Notes: generated from the letters alone by a model not told the origin. DNA of 64,000 nt from CAWCBH01 sp963793785 (GCA_963793785.1 CAWCBH010000003.1:186001-250000); one strand, 5' to 3'; counted from the stretch's first letter, positions 43,520 through 51,915 are shown. Numbers and translations are program-made.

Positions 43520-46255
43520 GTGAGATCGGGGTGGGGAGCCTTGCGCGGAAACCGGCCAGCTGATCGCCGTCGCCCGGCGGTCGCGTCGCTCTGCCTGGCG
43601 ATCCTCGCCTCCCTCGCGGCGGCCGCATCGTCGCCCGCAGCTCCGCAGCCCTACGGGACCAACGACGCCGGCGGCTTCCGGAACGTCCTGCCGCCGGGGG
43701 CCAACGGAACCGACAACGCGCTCGAACTGGCCGCCTTCCAGGCCACCGGCGCCTATCCCGAGCACTGGGACGATCAGCAGCCGCTCTACGACGGCCTGAT
43801 CGGGGCCGAGCCCGGTCTCGGCAACGCCGACATCCCGCGCTTCTTCAAGGACGCCGGCTTCGGGGTTCGCCCGACCGAGGTCGAGTCGACGATCACCCCT
43901 CGCCCAGGCGTGACGATCCTGCGCGACAGCGCCTTCGGCGTCCCGCACATCTACGGCGACACCCGCGAGGACACGATGTTCGGTGCCGGCTACGCCAACG
44001 CCGCCGACCGGCTGTTCCTGATGGACGTACTGCGAAGTACCGGCCGCGGCCGGCTCTCCTCGTTCGTCGGCGGCTCTCCATCGAACCGGGCGATGGACCG
44101 TGCGCAGTGGCAGTTCGCGCCCTACACCGATGCCGAGCTGCTGGAGCAGTTCAACCTTGCGGACGAGTTCTACGGCGCCGAGGGCCGGGCGCTGCAGCGC
44201 GATGGTCAGGCCTATATCGCCGGTATCAACGCCTACATCGACGATGCGCTCGCCAATCCTTCCCTGCTCCCATCCGAGTATGCGGCTCTCGGCAAGTCAC
44301 CGCAGCCCTGGACGGTCGCCGACCTGGTCGCCGAGGCCTCGCTGATCGGAGGCATCTTCGGCAAGGGGGGCGGACGGGAGCTGGATTCGGCGCTGACCCT
44401 GCGCGCCCTGCAGCGGCGCTTCGGCGCCCGCGGCGGCAGGCGCGCATGGCTCGACTTCCGTTCCAAGGACGACCCCGAGGCGCCGACCACCGTGCAGCGG
44501 CGCTTCCCCTACCAGACCGGCAGCCCGTTCTCGAAGGGCGGATTGGCGATTCCGGCGCCGGGCTCGGTCGAGCCGGCACCCGTGGCGCCGCCGGTGAACA
44601 GCCGCCGCACCAACGTCGCCGACCCGGCCTACGCCGGCATCGCCGAGCTGGGAGCCAATCTGGTCCAGACCGTTCGCCGCGAGGCCCACGCGTCGAACTG
44701 GCTGCTGGTCAACCGCCGCGAGTCGCAGACCGGGCATCCGATCGGTGTCCTCGGGCCCCAGGTCGGCTACTACGAGCCGCAGATCCTGATGGAGATGGAC
44801 ATCCACGGGCCTGGGATCGACGCCCGCGGGGCGACCTTTCCGGGCGTCGGCCTCTACGTCCTTCTCGGCCGCGGTCGCGACTACGCCTGGAGTGCCACAA
44901 CGGCCACCTCCGACAACGTCGACACCTTTGCCGAGGTCCTCTGCCGCGACAACTTCCACTATCGCTACCGGGGCGCCTGCCTGCCGATGGAGCGGCTCGA
45001 GCGCCGGAACTCCTGGACGCCTAACGGGGTCGACATGACCCCGCCGGGCTCGGAGACGCTGACCGCGTACCGCACCGTGCACGGGATCGTCTCCGCCCGT
45101 GGCCGGGTCAACGGTCGCAAGGTGGCCTTCGTGATCTCGCGCTCCACCTACTTCCACGAAGCGGACTCGGCGATCTTCTTCAAGCGAATGAACGATCCGG
45201 CTGCGATGCGCCGCGGCCCCCGCTCCTTCGCGCAGGCCGCGGCGAAGATGAACTTCGCCTTCAACTGGTCCTATCTCGACTCCCGCCACATCGCCTACCA
45301 GCTCACCGGCTGGTATCCGCAGCGCGCGCCCGGCACCTCGCCCGACTTCCCGATCCTCGGGACCGGTCAATTCGACTGGAAGGGATTCGACCCCGACCGT
45401 CATTTCGCAGCCTGGCTGCCGCAGCGAAAGCATCCTCACGCGGTCGATCCTCCGTTCTTGGTCTCCTGGAACAACAAGCAGGCCCCCGGCTGGGCGGCAG
45501 CCGACGACCAGTACGCGTACGGTGCATTGCACCGGTCGCAGATGCTCAGCGACAAGGTGCGGGCCGGGATCCGCGGAGCGGCGAAGATGACCCTCGCCGA
45601 GCTGGTCCGCGCGATGGCGAAGCCGGCGACACAGGACCTGCGTGGCTACCGCCTCCTCGGGCTGCTGCTGCGGGCGATGGGCAAGCCTGGCCAGGGCGCG
45701 GTCGGCGACGCGATGAGGACGCTGCGCGCCTGGCGCCGGGCGGGGTCGCACCGCCGTGACCTCGACGGCGACGGCAGCTACGAGCAGGAGGCGGGAGTCG
45801 TGCTGATGGACGCCTGGTGGCCGCTGCTGGTCAAAGCCCAATTCAGGCCCGCCCTGGGCGGTCGCGCCTTCGAGCAGCTGCTCTCGATGCTCGCCGACGG
45901 CGACCATACCCGCGGCGATCCGACTGCACCCGATTACTTCGGCGGCTGGTGGGGCTATTCGTCGAAGGATCTTCGTGCCCTGTTCGGCAACCGGGTCCCG
46001 TCCTGGCGCCGGGCCTACTGCGGCAAGGGGTCGCGGACGGCGTGCCGTCGCGCCCTGCGACAATCGCTTCGCGAGGCGCTCGGCGTCAGCCGCGAGGACC
46101 TCTACGGCCAGGGGGACTGCTCCGACGACCCGGCCCCCGACTGCTTCGATCGCAACCGCTCGATCGTCGCCTCCGGGATCTCGATCGGCGATTTCCCGTT
46201 CCAGAACCGGCCCACGTTCCAGCAGACGGTCTCGGTCACCCGCAACCTGCGCTGA
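43520..46255 (+). CDS. Penicillin acylase family N-terminal nucleophile hydrolase, secreted
   Basis: 911 residues with an Arg-rich N-terminus and hydrophobic signal segment (VASLCLAILASLAAAASSPA). The A-chain part has GVPHIYGDTREDTMFGAGYA. The self-processing site and nucleophile are Ala-Ser392-Asn-Trp (HASNWLLVNRRESQTGHPIG). IHGPGIDARGATFPGVGLYV and AWSATTATSDNVDTF follow, as in the amidase B chain. Family members cleave amide bonds of beta-lactams, acyl-homoserine lactones or other N-acyl compounds; the substrate here is unknown. The gene lies between map and rpmJ, an odd position for a secreted amidase. Confidence 0.9.
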   Translation: MRSGWGALRGNRPADRRRPAVASLCLAILASLAAAASSPAAPQPYGTNDAGGFRNVLPPGANGTDNALELAAFQATGAYPEHWDDQQPLYDGLIGAEPGLGNADIPRFFKDAGFGVRPTEVESTITPRPGVTILRDSAFGVPHIYGDTREDTMFGAGYANAADRLFLMDVLRSTGRGRLSSFVGGSPSNRAMDRAQWQFAPYTDAELLEQFNLADEFYGAEGRALQRDGQAYIAGINAYIDDALANPSLLPSEYAALGKSPQPWTVADLVAEASLIGGIFGKGGGRELDSALTLRALQRRFGARGGRRAWLDFRSKDDPEAPTTVQRRFPYQTGSPFSKGGLAIPAPGSVEPAPVAPPVNSRRTNVADPAYAGIAELGANLVQTVRREAHASNWLLVNRRESQTGHPIGVLGPQVGYYEPQILMEMDIHGPGIDARGATFPGVGLYVLLGRGRDYAWSATTATSDNVDTFAEVLCRDNFHYRYRGACLPMERLERRNSWTPNGVDMTPPGSETLTAYRTVHGIVSARGRVNGRKVAFVISRSTYFHEADSAIFFKRMNDPAAMRRGPRSFAQAAAKMNFAFNWSYLDSRHIAYQLTGWYPQRAPGTSPDFPILGTGQFDWKGFDPDRHFAAWLPQRKHPHAVDPPFLVSWNNKQAPGWAAADDQYAYGALHRSQMLSDKVRAGIRGAAKMTLAELVRAMAKPATQDLRGYRLLGLLLRAMGKPGQGAVGDAMRTLRAWRRAGSHRRDLDGDGSYEQEAGVVLMDAWWPLLVKAQFRPALGGRAFEQLLSMLADGDHTRGDPTAPDYFGGWWGYSSKDLRALFGNRVPSWRRAYCGKGSRTACRRALRQSLREALGVSREDLYGQGDCSDDPAPDCFDRNRSIVASGISIGDFPFQNRPTFQQTVSVTRNLR

Positions 46256-46293
46256 GCGGCATTCGCTGCCCGAGCTTGCAGGCGTCACATTGC

Positions 46294-46299
46294 TATCCT
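46294..46299 (+). promoter_or_regulatory. Candidate -10 box for the rpmJ operon
   Basis: TATCCT in GCTATCCTTCGCGG, matching the contexts before rpmG and fusA. It would give the alpha operon its own promoter downstream of the inserted amidase gene, with a leader of about 85 bases. Confidence 0.4.
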
Positions 46300-46389
46300 T
46301 CGCGGTCGGCCCTGAGGCCGATTCTTTATGCCCGCTGCCCATCTCCTGGGGCCGCCGGGAGTCCTTTTCCGATACGAATGCCGAGGGCG

Positions 46390-46503
46390 ATGAAGGTTCG
46401 AGCGTCCGTAAGACCGATGTGCGAAAAGTGCAAGATCATCCGCCGCGGAGGCGCGGTCCTCGTGATCTGCCAAAACCCCCGTCACAAGCAGCGTCAGGGG
46501 TGA
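46390..46503 (+). CDS. rpmJ: 50S ribosomal protein L36
   Basis: 37 residues: MKVRASVRPMCEKCKIIRRG, then GAVLVICQNPRHKQRQG. The C-x2-C, Cys and His zinc ligands are present, so this is the zinc form. infA, normally just upstream, is not found between map and this gene. rpsM follows after 10 bases. Confidence 0.96.
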   Translation: MKVRASVRPMCEKCKIIRRGGAVLVICQNPRHKQRQG

Positions 46504-46513
46504 CGAGGGTCTG

Positions 46514-46897
46514 ATGGCGAGAATCGCGGGCGTCAACATCCCGGTCAACAAGCGGGTCGAGGTGGGGCTCACCTACGTCTTCGGCGTCGGTCGCTCGACC
46601 GCGGGCAAGATCCTCGCCCAGGCCGGCGTCGACCCCAACACGCCCGTCAAGGACCTGACCGAGGACGAGGTGGTCAAGCTTCGGGAGGCGGTCGAGGGGC
46701 AGGAGGTCGAAGGTGACCTCCGCCGAGAGCGCTCCCAGGACGTGAAGCGGCTGATGGAGATCGGCTCCTACCGCGGCCTCCGTCACCGGCGGGGTCTTCC
46801 TGTCCGCGGGCAGCGCACGAAGACGAACGCGAGGGGCCGCAAGGGCCCGCGCCGGATGAGCGTCGCCGGCAAGCGCAAGGCGCCGACCGCGAAGTAG
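46514..46897 (+). CDS. rpsM: 30S ribosomal protein S13
   Basis: 127 residues: MARIAGVNIPVNKRVEVGLT, VFGVGRSTAGKILAQAGVDP, then GSYRGLRHRRGLPVRGQRTK. It forms head bridges to the large subunit. Length and basic C-terminus are normal. Confidence 0.97.
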   Translation: MARIAGVNIPVNKRVEVGLTYVFGVGRSTAGKILAQAGVDPNTPVKDLTEDEVVKLREAVEGQEVEGDLRRERSQDVKRLMEIGSYRGLRHRRGLPVRGQRTKTNARGRKGPRRMSVAGKRKAPTAK

Positions 46898-46907
46898 GGA
46901 GAGCCGG

Positions 46908-47306
46908 ATGGCCGCCAAGAAACCCGCCAAGAGCCGCTCCCGGCGCCGCACGAAGAAGAACATCGCCTACGGGCAGGCACACATCAAGACTTCCTTTAAC
47001 AACACGATCGTCACCCTCACCGACACCGAAGGCAACGTGATCGCCTGGGAGTCCGCCGGCAGCGCCGGCTTCAAGGGCTCGCGCAAGTCGACCCCGTTCG
47101 CCGCCCAGGTGACCGCTGACTCCGCCGCCAAGAAGGGCATGGAGCACGGGCTGGAGCGGGTCGAGGTGTTCGCGAAAGGTGCGGGCTCCGGTCGCGAGAC
47201 GGCGATCCGCTCCCTGCAGGCGGCCGGCCTCGACGTGACCACGGTCAAGGACGTCAGCCCCCAGGCCCACAACGGCTGCCGCCCCCGCAAGCGGCGGAGG
47301 GTCTGA
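46908..47306 (+). CDS. rpsK: 30S ribosomal protein S11
   Basis: 132 residues, platform protein: HIKTSFNNTIVTLTDTEGNV, SAGSAGFKGSRKSTPFAAQV, then TVKDVSPQAHNGCRPRKRRR. The stop overlaps the rpsD ATG. Confidence 0.97.
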   Translation: MAAKKPAKSRSRRRTKKNIAYGQAHIKTSFNNTIVTLTDTEGNVIAWESAGSAGFKGSRKSTPFAAQVTADSAAKKGMEHGLERVEVFAKGAGSGRETAIRSLQAAGLDVTTVKDVSPQAHNGCRPRKRRRV

Positions 47307-47926
47307 TGGCGCGCGACACGGGTCCGCAGTGCAAGCAGTGCCGGCGCGAGGGGCAGAAGCTGTTCCTCAAGGGTGAGCGCTGCTTCACCGACAAGTGCGG
47401 TGTCGAGCGGCGCTCCTACCCGCCCGGCGAGCACGGCCGCGGCCGCATGCGCCAGTCCGAGTACCGCCTACAGCTGCGCGAGAAGCAGAAGGCCCGCCGC
47501 TACTACCAGGTGCTCGAGAAGCAGTTCCGGGCCTACTACGACAAGGCCTCCCGCCAGTCCGGGGTCACCGGCGAGAATCTGCTGCGCCTGCTCGAGTCGC
47601 GTTTCGACAACGTGCTGGTGCGGCTGGGCTTCGCCGCCTCCAGGCGCCAGGCCCGGCAGGTGATCCGCCACGGGCACTGGATGATCAACGGGCGGCGGGT
47701 CGACATCCCCTCTTACCAGCTGCGTCCCGAGGACGTGATCTCGATCAAGGTGGATTCGGCAGCCGGCGACACCGTTCGCGCGGCCACCGAGCTCGTCTCG
47801 ACCGTGCCTGCCTGGCTGCAGGCCGATCACGATGCCCTCACTGCCAAGGTCCTGCGCTTCCCGGAGCGCTCCGAGATCTCGGCCCCGGTCTCCGAGCAGC
47901 TCATCGTCGAGCTGTACTCCAAGTAG
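47306..47926 (+). CDS. rpsD: 30S ribosomal protein S4, zinc-finger form
   Basis: 206 residues. CKQCRREGQKLFLKGERC plus CFTDKCG provide four zinc cysteines near the N-terminus. The S4 RNA-binding domain is clear (LLESRFDNVLVRLGFAASRR, RQVIRHGHWMINGRRVDIPS). It is an early-assembly 16S protein. It precedes rpoA as in most bacteria. Confidence 0.97.
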   Translation: MARDTGPQCKQCRREGQKLFLKGERCFTDKCGVERRSYPPGEHGRGRMRQSEYRLQLREKQKARRYYQVLEKQFRAYYDKASRQSGVTGENLLRLLESRFDNVLVRLGFAASRRQARQVIRHGHWMINGRRVDIPSYQLRPEDVISIKVDSAAGDTVRAATELVSTVPAWLQADHDALTAKVLRFPERSEISAPVSEQLIVELYSK

Positions 47927-47963
47927 ACCGACCCGTACCCAAACCCGCAATTCCAAGGAAAGC

Positions 47964-48947
47964 ATGACTACTGACTTCCAAGTGCCCCGCATCAGCGCCG
48001 AAAACGTCGACGACAACAAGGGCAAGTTCACCGTCGAGCCCCTCGACAAGGGCTTCGGCTACACCTTCGGCAACAGCCTCCGGCGCGTGCTGCTCTCATC
48101 GCTCGGAGGCGCCGCGATCACGAGCGTCCGCATCGAAGGGGTCGCGCACGAGTTCAGCTCCGTGCCCGGCGTCAAGGAGGACGTCACCGACATCGTCCTC
48201 AACCTCAAGGACGTCGTCGTCCGCATGCACACCGACGCCGACGAGGTCGAGGCCCCGCTGGTCGCGACCGGCCCCGGCGAGGTGACCGCGAAGGACATCG
48301 ACCTCCCGTCGGGGGTCGAGATCCTCAACCCCGAGGCGCCGATTGCGACCCTGGAGAAGAAGACCAAGCTGGAGATCTACCTGACCGTCGGCCGCGGCCG
48401 GGGCTACTCCCCGGCCGAGGAGAACAAGTCCGACGAGCAACCGATCGGAGTGATCCCGATCGACTCGATCTTCTCGCCGATTCGCCGTGCCTCCTACAAC
48501 GTCGACGCAGCCCGTGTCGGGCAGCGGACCGATTTCGACAAGCTGACCCTGGAGCTGGAGACCGACGGCTCGGTCGAGCCGTCGACGGCGCTGCGCGAGG
48601 CATCCGAGATCCTGATCAAGAGCCTGGCGATCTTCACCGACGCGGACCGCGTCGAGGAGCTGACCGCCCGCGAGGCGATCGCATCGGTCGCCGGCGGCGA
48701 TCCCCTCGCCGAGGTCGCGGGGGTGGGGACCGCCGCAAGCGACGGGTTGGACGAGATCCTGATCGAGGAGCTCGAGCTGGGGGTCCGCTCCTACAACTGC
48801 CTCAAGCGGGCCGGGGTCCAGACGGTGGGCGATCTGGTCCGCAAGTCCGAATCGGAGCTGAACGCGATCCCGAACTTCGGGCAGAAGTCGATCGAGGAAG
48901 TGATCGAGACCCTGCACTCCCGCGGCCTGGACCTGCGCCAGGACTGA
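47964..48947 (+). CDS. rpoA: DNA-directed RNA polymerase alpha subunit
   Basis: 327 residues from ATG 47964 (AAGGAA upstream). The N-terminal dimerisation domain has FTVEPLDKGFGYTFGNSLRR and VLLSSLGGAAITSVRIEGVA. The C-terminal domain, which contacts UP elements and activators, has LIEELELGVRSYNCLKRAGV and KSESELNAIPNFGQKSIEEV. The long linker is Asp/Glu/Ala-rich. A frame extending back into rpsD is not used. Confidence 0.97.
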   Translation: MTTDFQVPRISAENVDDNKGKFTVEPLDKGFGYTFGNSLRRVLLSSLGGAAITSVRIEGVAHEFSSVPGVKEDVTDIVLNLKDVVVRMHTDADEVEAPLVATGPGEVTAKDIDLPSGVEILNPEAPIATLEKKTKLEIYLTVGRGRGYSPAEENKSDEQPIGVIPIDSIFSPIRRASYNVDAARVGQRTDFDKLTLELETDGSVEPSTALREASEILIKSLAIFTDADRVEELTAREAIASVAGGDPLAEVAGVGTAASDGLDEILIEELELGVRSYNCLKRAGVQTVGDLVRKSESELNAIPNFGQKSIEEVIETLHSRGLDLRQD

Positions 48948-48972
48948 GGGCCGGCGCGAACTCGGGCCAGCC

Positions 48973-49326
48973 GTGCGCCACCGCAAGAAGCGCAACAAGC
49001 TCAGCCGCGATGCCGCCCATCGCCGCTCGCTGCTGGCCAACCTCTCGAAGCAGCTGATCGAGCACGAGCGGATCAGGACCAGCCAGGCGAAGGCGAAGGC
49101 CGTCAAGCCCGAGGTCGAGCAGCTGATCACGCTGGCGAAGCGCGGCGACCTCCACGCCCGCCGCCAGGCGCTGGCGACCCTTCACAACGACAAGTTCGTC
49201 GTCCACAAGCTTTTCACGGAGGTCGCTCCCCGCTACGTCGATCGACCGGGCGGGTACACGCGGATCGTCAAGCTCGGGCCGCGTCGCTCCGACAGCACCG
49301 AGATGGTCTTCCTGGAGCTGGTCTGA
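48973..49326 (+). CDS. rplQ: 50S ribosomal protein L17
   Basis: 117 residues, GTG start: MRHRKKRNKLSRDAAHRRSL, LANLSKQLIEHERIRTSQAK and KAKAVKPEVEQLITLAKRGD, ending TRIVKLGPRRSDSTEMVFLE. It is the last gene of the ribosomal run; a minus-strand gene begins immediately after. Confidence 0.97.
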   Translation: MRHRKKRNKLSRDAAHRRSLLANLSKQLIEHERIRTSQAKAKAVKPEVEQLITLAKRGDLHARRQALATLHNDKFVVHKLFTEVAPRYVDRPGGYTRIVKLGPRRSDSTEMVFLELV

Positions 49327-49327
49327 G

Positions 49328-49732
49328 CTAGGGCCCGGTCGCGCCGGTTCCGCCGGGCCCGTCCTGGCCGACCGCGAGTTGCTTCGAGGACCCTTTCAGG
49401 CAGCCGGAGGTCGCCTTGGCGACAGCCACGTAGCCGGCGGTCTTCATCCGCGAGTTCAGGCGCAGGCGCCAGAAGCCGTCGGAGTCGCTGCGGTCGGAGC
49501 CGAACAGGATCCGGCGCTTGTTCTTTACCCGGTAGACGCGGACCAGGCGGTTCGCAGTACAGGATTGGCGCCCGGACTTGACCTTGCCCTTGAAGAACGG
49601 CTGGCTGGCGCCGGGGTTGAAGCCGATGCTGACCGAGACCTTGGTGTTTGCGGCGCCTGCGACCGAGGTGACCAGCACCGCGGCCAGAGCGACCGCCGCC
49701 AAGGCGACGCCAGCTGATCGCGCGCCTCTCAT
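49328..49732 (-). CDS. Small secreted protein, unknown function
   Basis: 134 residues. A signal peptide is evident (VALAAVALAAVLVTSVAGAA, cleavage near Ala28). The mature part has beta-type alternation: VSVSIGFNPGASQPFFKGKV, CTANRLVRVYRVKNKRRILF, then DGFWRLRLNSRMKTAGYVAV. Two Cys may form a disulphide. It ends in a Gly/Pro-rich stretch (DGPGGTGATGP). The layout recalls small actinobacterial extracellular proteins with an immunoglobulin-like or carbohydrate-binding fold, but no family is assigned. Confidence 0.7.
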   Translation of the reverse strand: MRGARSAGVALAAVALAAVLVTSVAGAANTKVSVSIGFNPGASQPFFKGKVKSGRQSCTANRLVRVYRVKNKRRILFGSDRSDSDGFWRLRLNSRMKTAGYVAVAKATSGCLKGSSKQLAVGQDGPGGTGATGP

Positions 49733-49740
49733 CGCGCCCG

Positions 49741-49746
49741 ACCCTA
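49741..49746 (-). promoter_or_regulatory. Leaderless-type -10 box for the small secreted protein
   Basis: On the minus strand TAGGGT is followed by 8 bases and ATG 49732. Confidence 0.35.
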
Positions 49747-49804
49747 GCCGATCAACGAGCCCCCGGTGCGGGTTGCCTGAGTGTGGGATTGGCGCTGCGG
49801 CTGG

Positions 49805-50056
49805 TCAGGTCTTGCGATTGGGGCTCACGGCGACCATCAGCCCGACGGCCGTGAAGACGATCACGCCGAGCACCAGCCACTGCGCCCAACCCTCGATCAA
49901 GGTCACGGCGCCGTAGCAGAGTGCGGCGGCGACGATCGCAGCGATCACGCTGTAGGCGCGGGCGCCACGCTCGGAGCCGTGCCGGATCCGCTCTGCGCTG
50001 CCGGCCAGCGTCGCACGCTCGAACTGGTTGCGCTGGTTCTCGGTCATGTTCGACAT
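49805..50056 (-). CDS. Small two-span membrane protein, unknown function
   Basis: 83 residues from ATG 50056, which has a good GGAGAGGAG site about 7 bases upstream. The cytoplasmic N-terminus is MSNMTENQRNQFERATLAGS. Two hydrophobic spans follow (AYSVIAAIVAAALCYGAVTL and WLVLGVIVFTAVGLMVAV) with the short loop IEGWAQ, and the end is SPNRKT. It is divergent from truA across a 100-base spacer. Family unknown. Confidence 0.65.
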   Translation of the reverse strand: MSNMTENQRNQFERATLAGSAERIRHGSERGARAYSVIAAIVAAALCYGAVTLIEGWAQWLVLGVIVFTAVGLMVAVSPNRKT

Positions 50057-50156
50057 GCTGAGCTCTCCTCTCCTCCGCCCAGCGACAGCATAGGCCGTCG
50101 GGCCTGGTCTGGCCAACGTACTCGCCGCCGCTCGCCGCTAGCGTGAGACCCCGCAC

Positions 50157-51053
50157 ATGGCAACGGTCAGACTGGACCTCTCCTACCTCGGATCCGGCTT
50201 CGCCGGCTGGGCCCGCCAGCCCGGCCGGCGGAGCGTGCAGGGCGAGCTCGAGGAAGCGCTCTCGATCGTGCTCGGCGTGCCGGCGAAGCTGACTGTCGCC
50301 GGCCGGACCGACGCCGGCGTGCACGCCTGGGGGCAGGTCGCGAGCTTCCAAACCCCAGCCGATCCACCCCTGGACCTGGCTCGGCGGCTGAACGGAGTCG
50401 GCCCTCGCGACCTTACGGTGAGGGCGGCAACGCTGGCCCCGAATGGATTCGACGCTCGCCGCTCGGCTCGCTCGCGGACCTATTGCTATCGGGTCCTCGT
50501 TTCCCCGCTGGCGAGCCCATTCGAGGAGGGCCGCGCCTATTGGTGGCCGTATCGGTTCGACCGCGAAGCCCTCGACGTCTGCGCGGGCGCAATTCGCGGG
50601 GTCCATGACTTCACTGCATTCACCCCCACCGACACCGAGCACGTCCATTTCGAGCGAGAGATCTTCCGCGCCGAGTGGGTCGAGGAATACCCGCCCGCGA
50701 CGGCCGCGGGAGGATTGGGAAGCAAGGGCTCCGGCAACCCCCCGTCCGCGCCCGGACAGCGCCGGTTAGGAGACGCCCCGCCCGCGGCGGACGCGGGAGC
50801 GAGCGCGGGTCCATCTCTGTCTCTTCCCGCGCGAGCGGGAGCAGAGCACGCGGGCGGAATTGTTTGTTTCTGGATCGAAGCCGACGCTTTCATGCGCAAC
50901 ATGGTCCGGGTCCTGGTCGGGACGATGCTGGAGATCGGGAGCGGTAGGCGTGCGCCCGAAGAGCTCGGGCAGCTGCTGGCAGGACGCCCGCGAGCGGAGG
51001 CCGGCGAGACTGCGCCGCCCCATGGTCTCTACCTGGCCGCGGTCTCCTACTGA
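50157..51053 (+). CDS. truA: tRNA pseudouridine synthase A with an internal insertion
   Basis: Modifies positions 38-40 of tRNA anticodon stems. The catalytic Asp is Asp52 in VAGRTDAGVHAWGQV. Other blocks are LDLSYLGSGFAGWARQPGRR, DFTAFTPTDTEHVHFEREIF and FWIEADAFMRNMVRVLVGTM. Between WVEEYP and GGIVCFWIEADAF lies an extra Ala/Gly/Pro-rich segment of about 50 residues (GSGNPPSAPGQRRLGDAPPA onward) that standard TruA lacks. Its DNA carries a class B hairpin repeat and 21 bases identical to the rplE tail. Confidence 0.94.
   Translation: MATVRLDLSYLGSGFAGWARQPGRRSVQGELEEALSIVLGVPAKLTVAGRTDAGVHAWGQVASFQTPADPPLDLARRLNGVGPRDLTVRAATLAPNGFDARRSARSRTYCYRVLVSPLASPFEEGRAYWWPYRFDREALDVCAGAIRGVHDFTAFTPTDTEHVHFEREIFRAEWVEEYPPATAAGGLGSKGSGNPPSAPGQRRLGDAPPAADAGASAGPSLSLPARAGAEHAGGIVCFWIEADAFMRNMVRVLVGTMLEIGSGRRAPEELGQLLAGRPRAEAGETAPPHGLYLAAVSY
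50797..50838 (+). repeat. Hairpin repeat class B, copy in truA
   Basis: GAGCGA (50797-50802), arm GCGCGGG, loop TCCATCTCTGTCTCTT (50810-50825), arm CCCGCGC, GAGCGG (50833-50838). It is read as GASAGPSLSLPARAG, a different codon phase from the rpsQ and rpsE copies. Confidence 0.8.
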
Positions 51054-51070
51054 GGCCTGACGGGCCTTCG

Positions 51071-51076
51071 TAGAAT
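51071..51076 (+). promoter_or_regulatory. Leaderless-type -10 box for surE
   Basis: TAGAAT is 7 bases before ATG 51084, with no ribosome-binding site between. It is the closest of these boxes to the consensus. Confidence 0.45.
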
Positions 51077-51083
51077 CGCCTCG

Positions 51084-51915
51084 ATGCGGCTTCTGCTGAC
51101 CAACGACGACGGGATCGGCGCCGAAGGGCTGCACGCTGCGCGCAGGGCGCTGCGGGAGCTGGACGACGTCGAGCTGCACGTGATCGCGCCGGACTCGAAC
51201 CGCAGCGCGACCGCGCGCAGCATCACCACCCGGTCGCCGCTCACCGTCGAGGAGGTCGAGTTCGGCGACGGCGATCGCGGCTTCGCCACCGACGGCACCC
51301 CGGTCGACTGCGTGCGCTTCGCGGACCTCGGCCTGCTGGGGGCCCGGCCGGACCTGATCGTGTCGGGAATCAACCACGGCGCCAACCTCGGCGACGACGT
51401 CACCTACTCGGGAACGGTCGCCGCGGCGTTCGAGGGAATCGTGCTTGGGATCCCGGCCGTGGCGATCTCTCAGCAGTCCGCCGCGCGGTGAGATGGACTT
51501 CCGTTACGGGCGGACGTTCGACTTCGCGGTTGCCGCCGCCTTCAGCGCCCGCCTGGTCGGGCTTCTTTCCGAGGACCCGTTTCCCGAAGGGACGCTGGTC
51601 AACGTCAACTGTCCCGCCGGCGCCATCCGCGGGGTCGAGGTCACCCACCTCGGCAAGCGCCTCTACAACGACGAGCTGAAGCTGGTGGACGAGGACGAGG
51701 ACGGCCGCCGCCGCTACCAGATCTACGGCTTTGAGCCCTCGTTCGAGGATGAGCAGGGCTCCGATCTCTCGGCGATCGCGAACGGCCGCATCTCGGTGAC
51801 TCCGGTGCATTTCGACCTCACCGACCGCTCCGGCATGGACGGCTTGCGCGAACGCGATCTCGAGGCCCTGCTCGCGTCGGCCTTCGAGGCCGCCGAGGCG
51901 AGCACACAGCAGTGA
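51084..51915 (+). CDS. surE: 5'/3'-nucleotidase SurE, one frameshift
   Basis: Metal-dependent nucleoside monophosphatase. MRLLLTNDDGIGAEGLHAAR carries the paired metal Asp residues (Asp8, Asp9). APDSNRSATARSITTRSPLT, DGTPVDCVRFADLGLLGARP and GINHGANLGDDVTYSGTVAA follow. At 51488-51491 an extra T creates TGA. Removing it continues directly into FRYGRTFDFAVAAAFSARLV, NVNCPAGAIRGVEVTHLGKR and VTPVHFDLTDRSGMDGL to the stop at 51915. The corrected protein is about 276 residues, normal for SurE. ligA overlaps the stop by 4 bases. Confidence 0.9.

Noticed and set aside
51445..51915. Second half of surE as an independent gene
   Set aside because: It has no ribosome-binding site, and the sequence continues the SurE family exactly after removal of one T.
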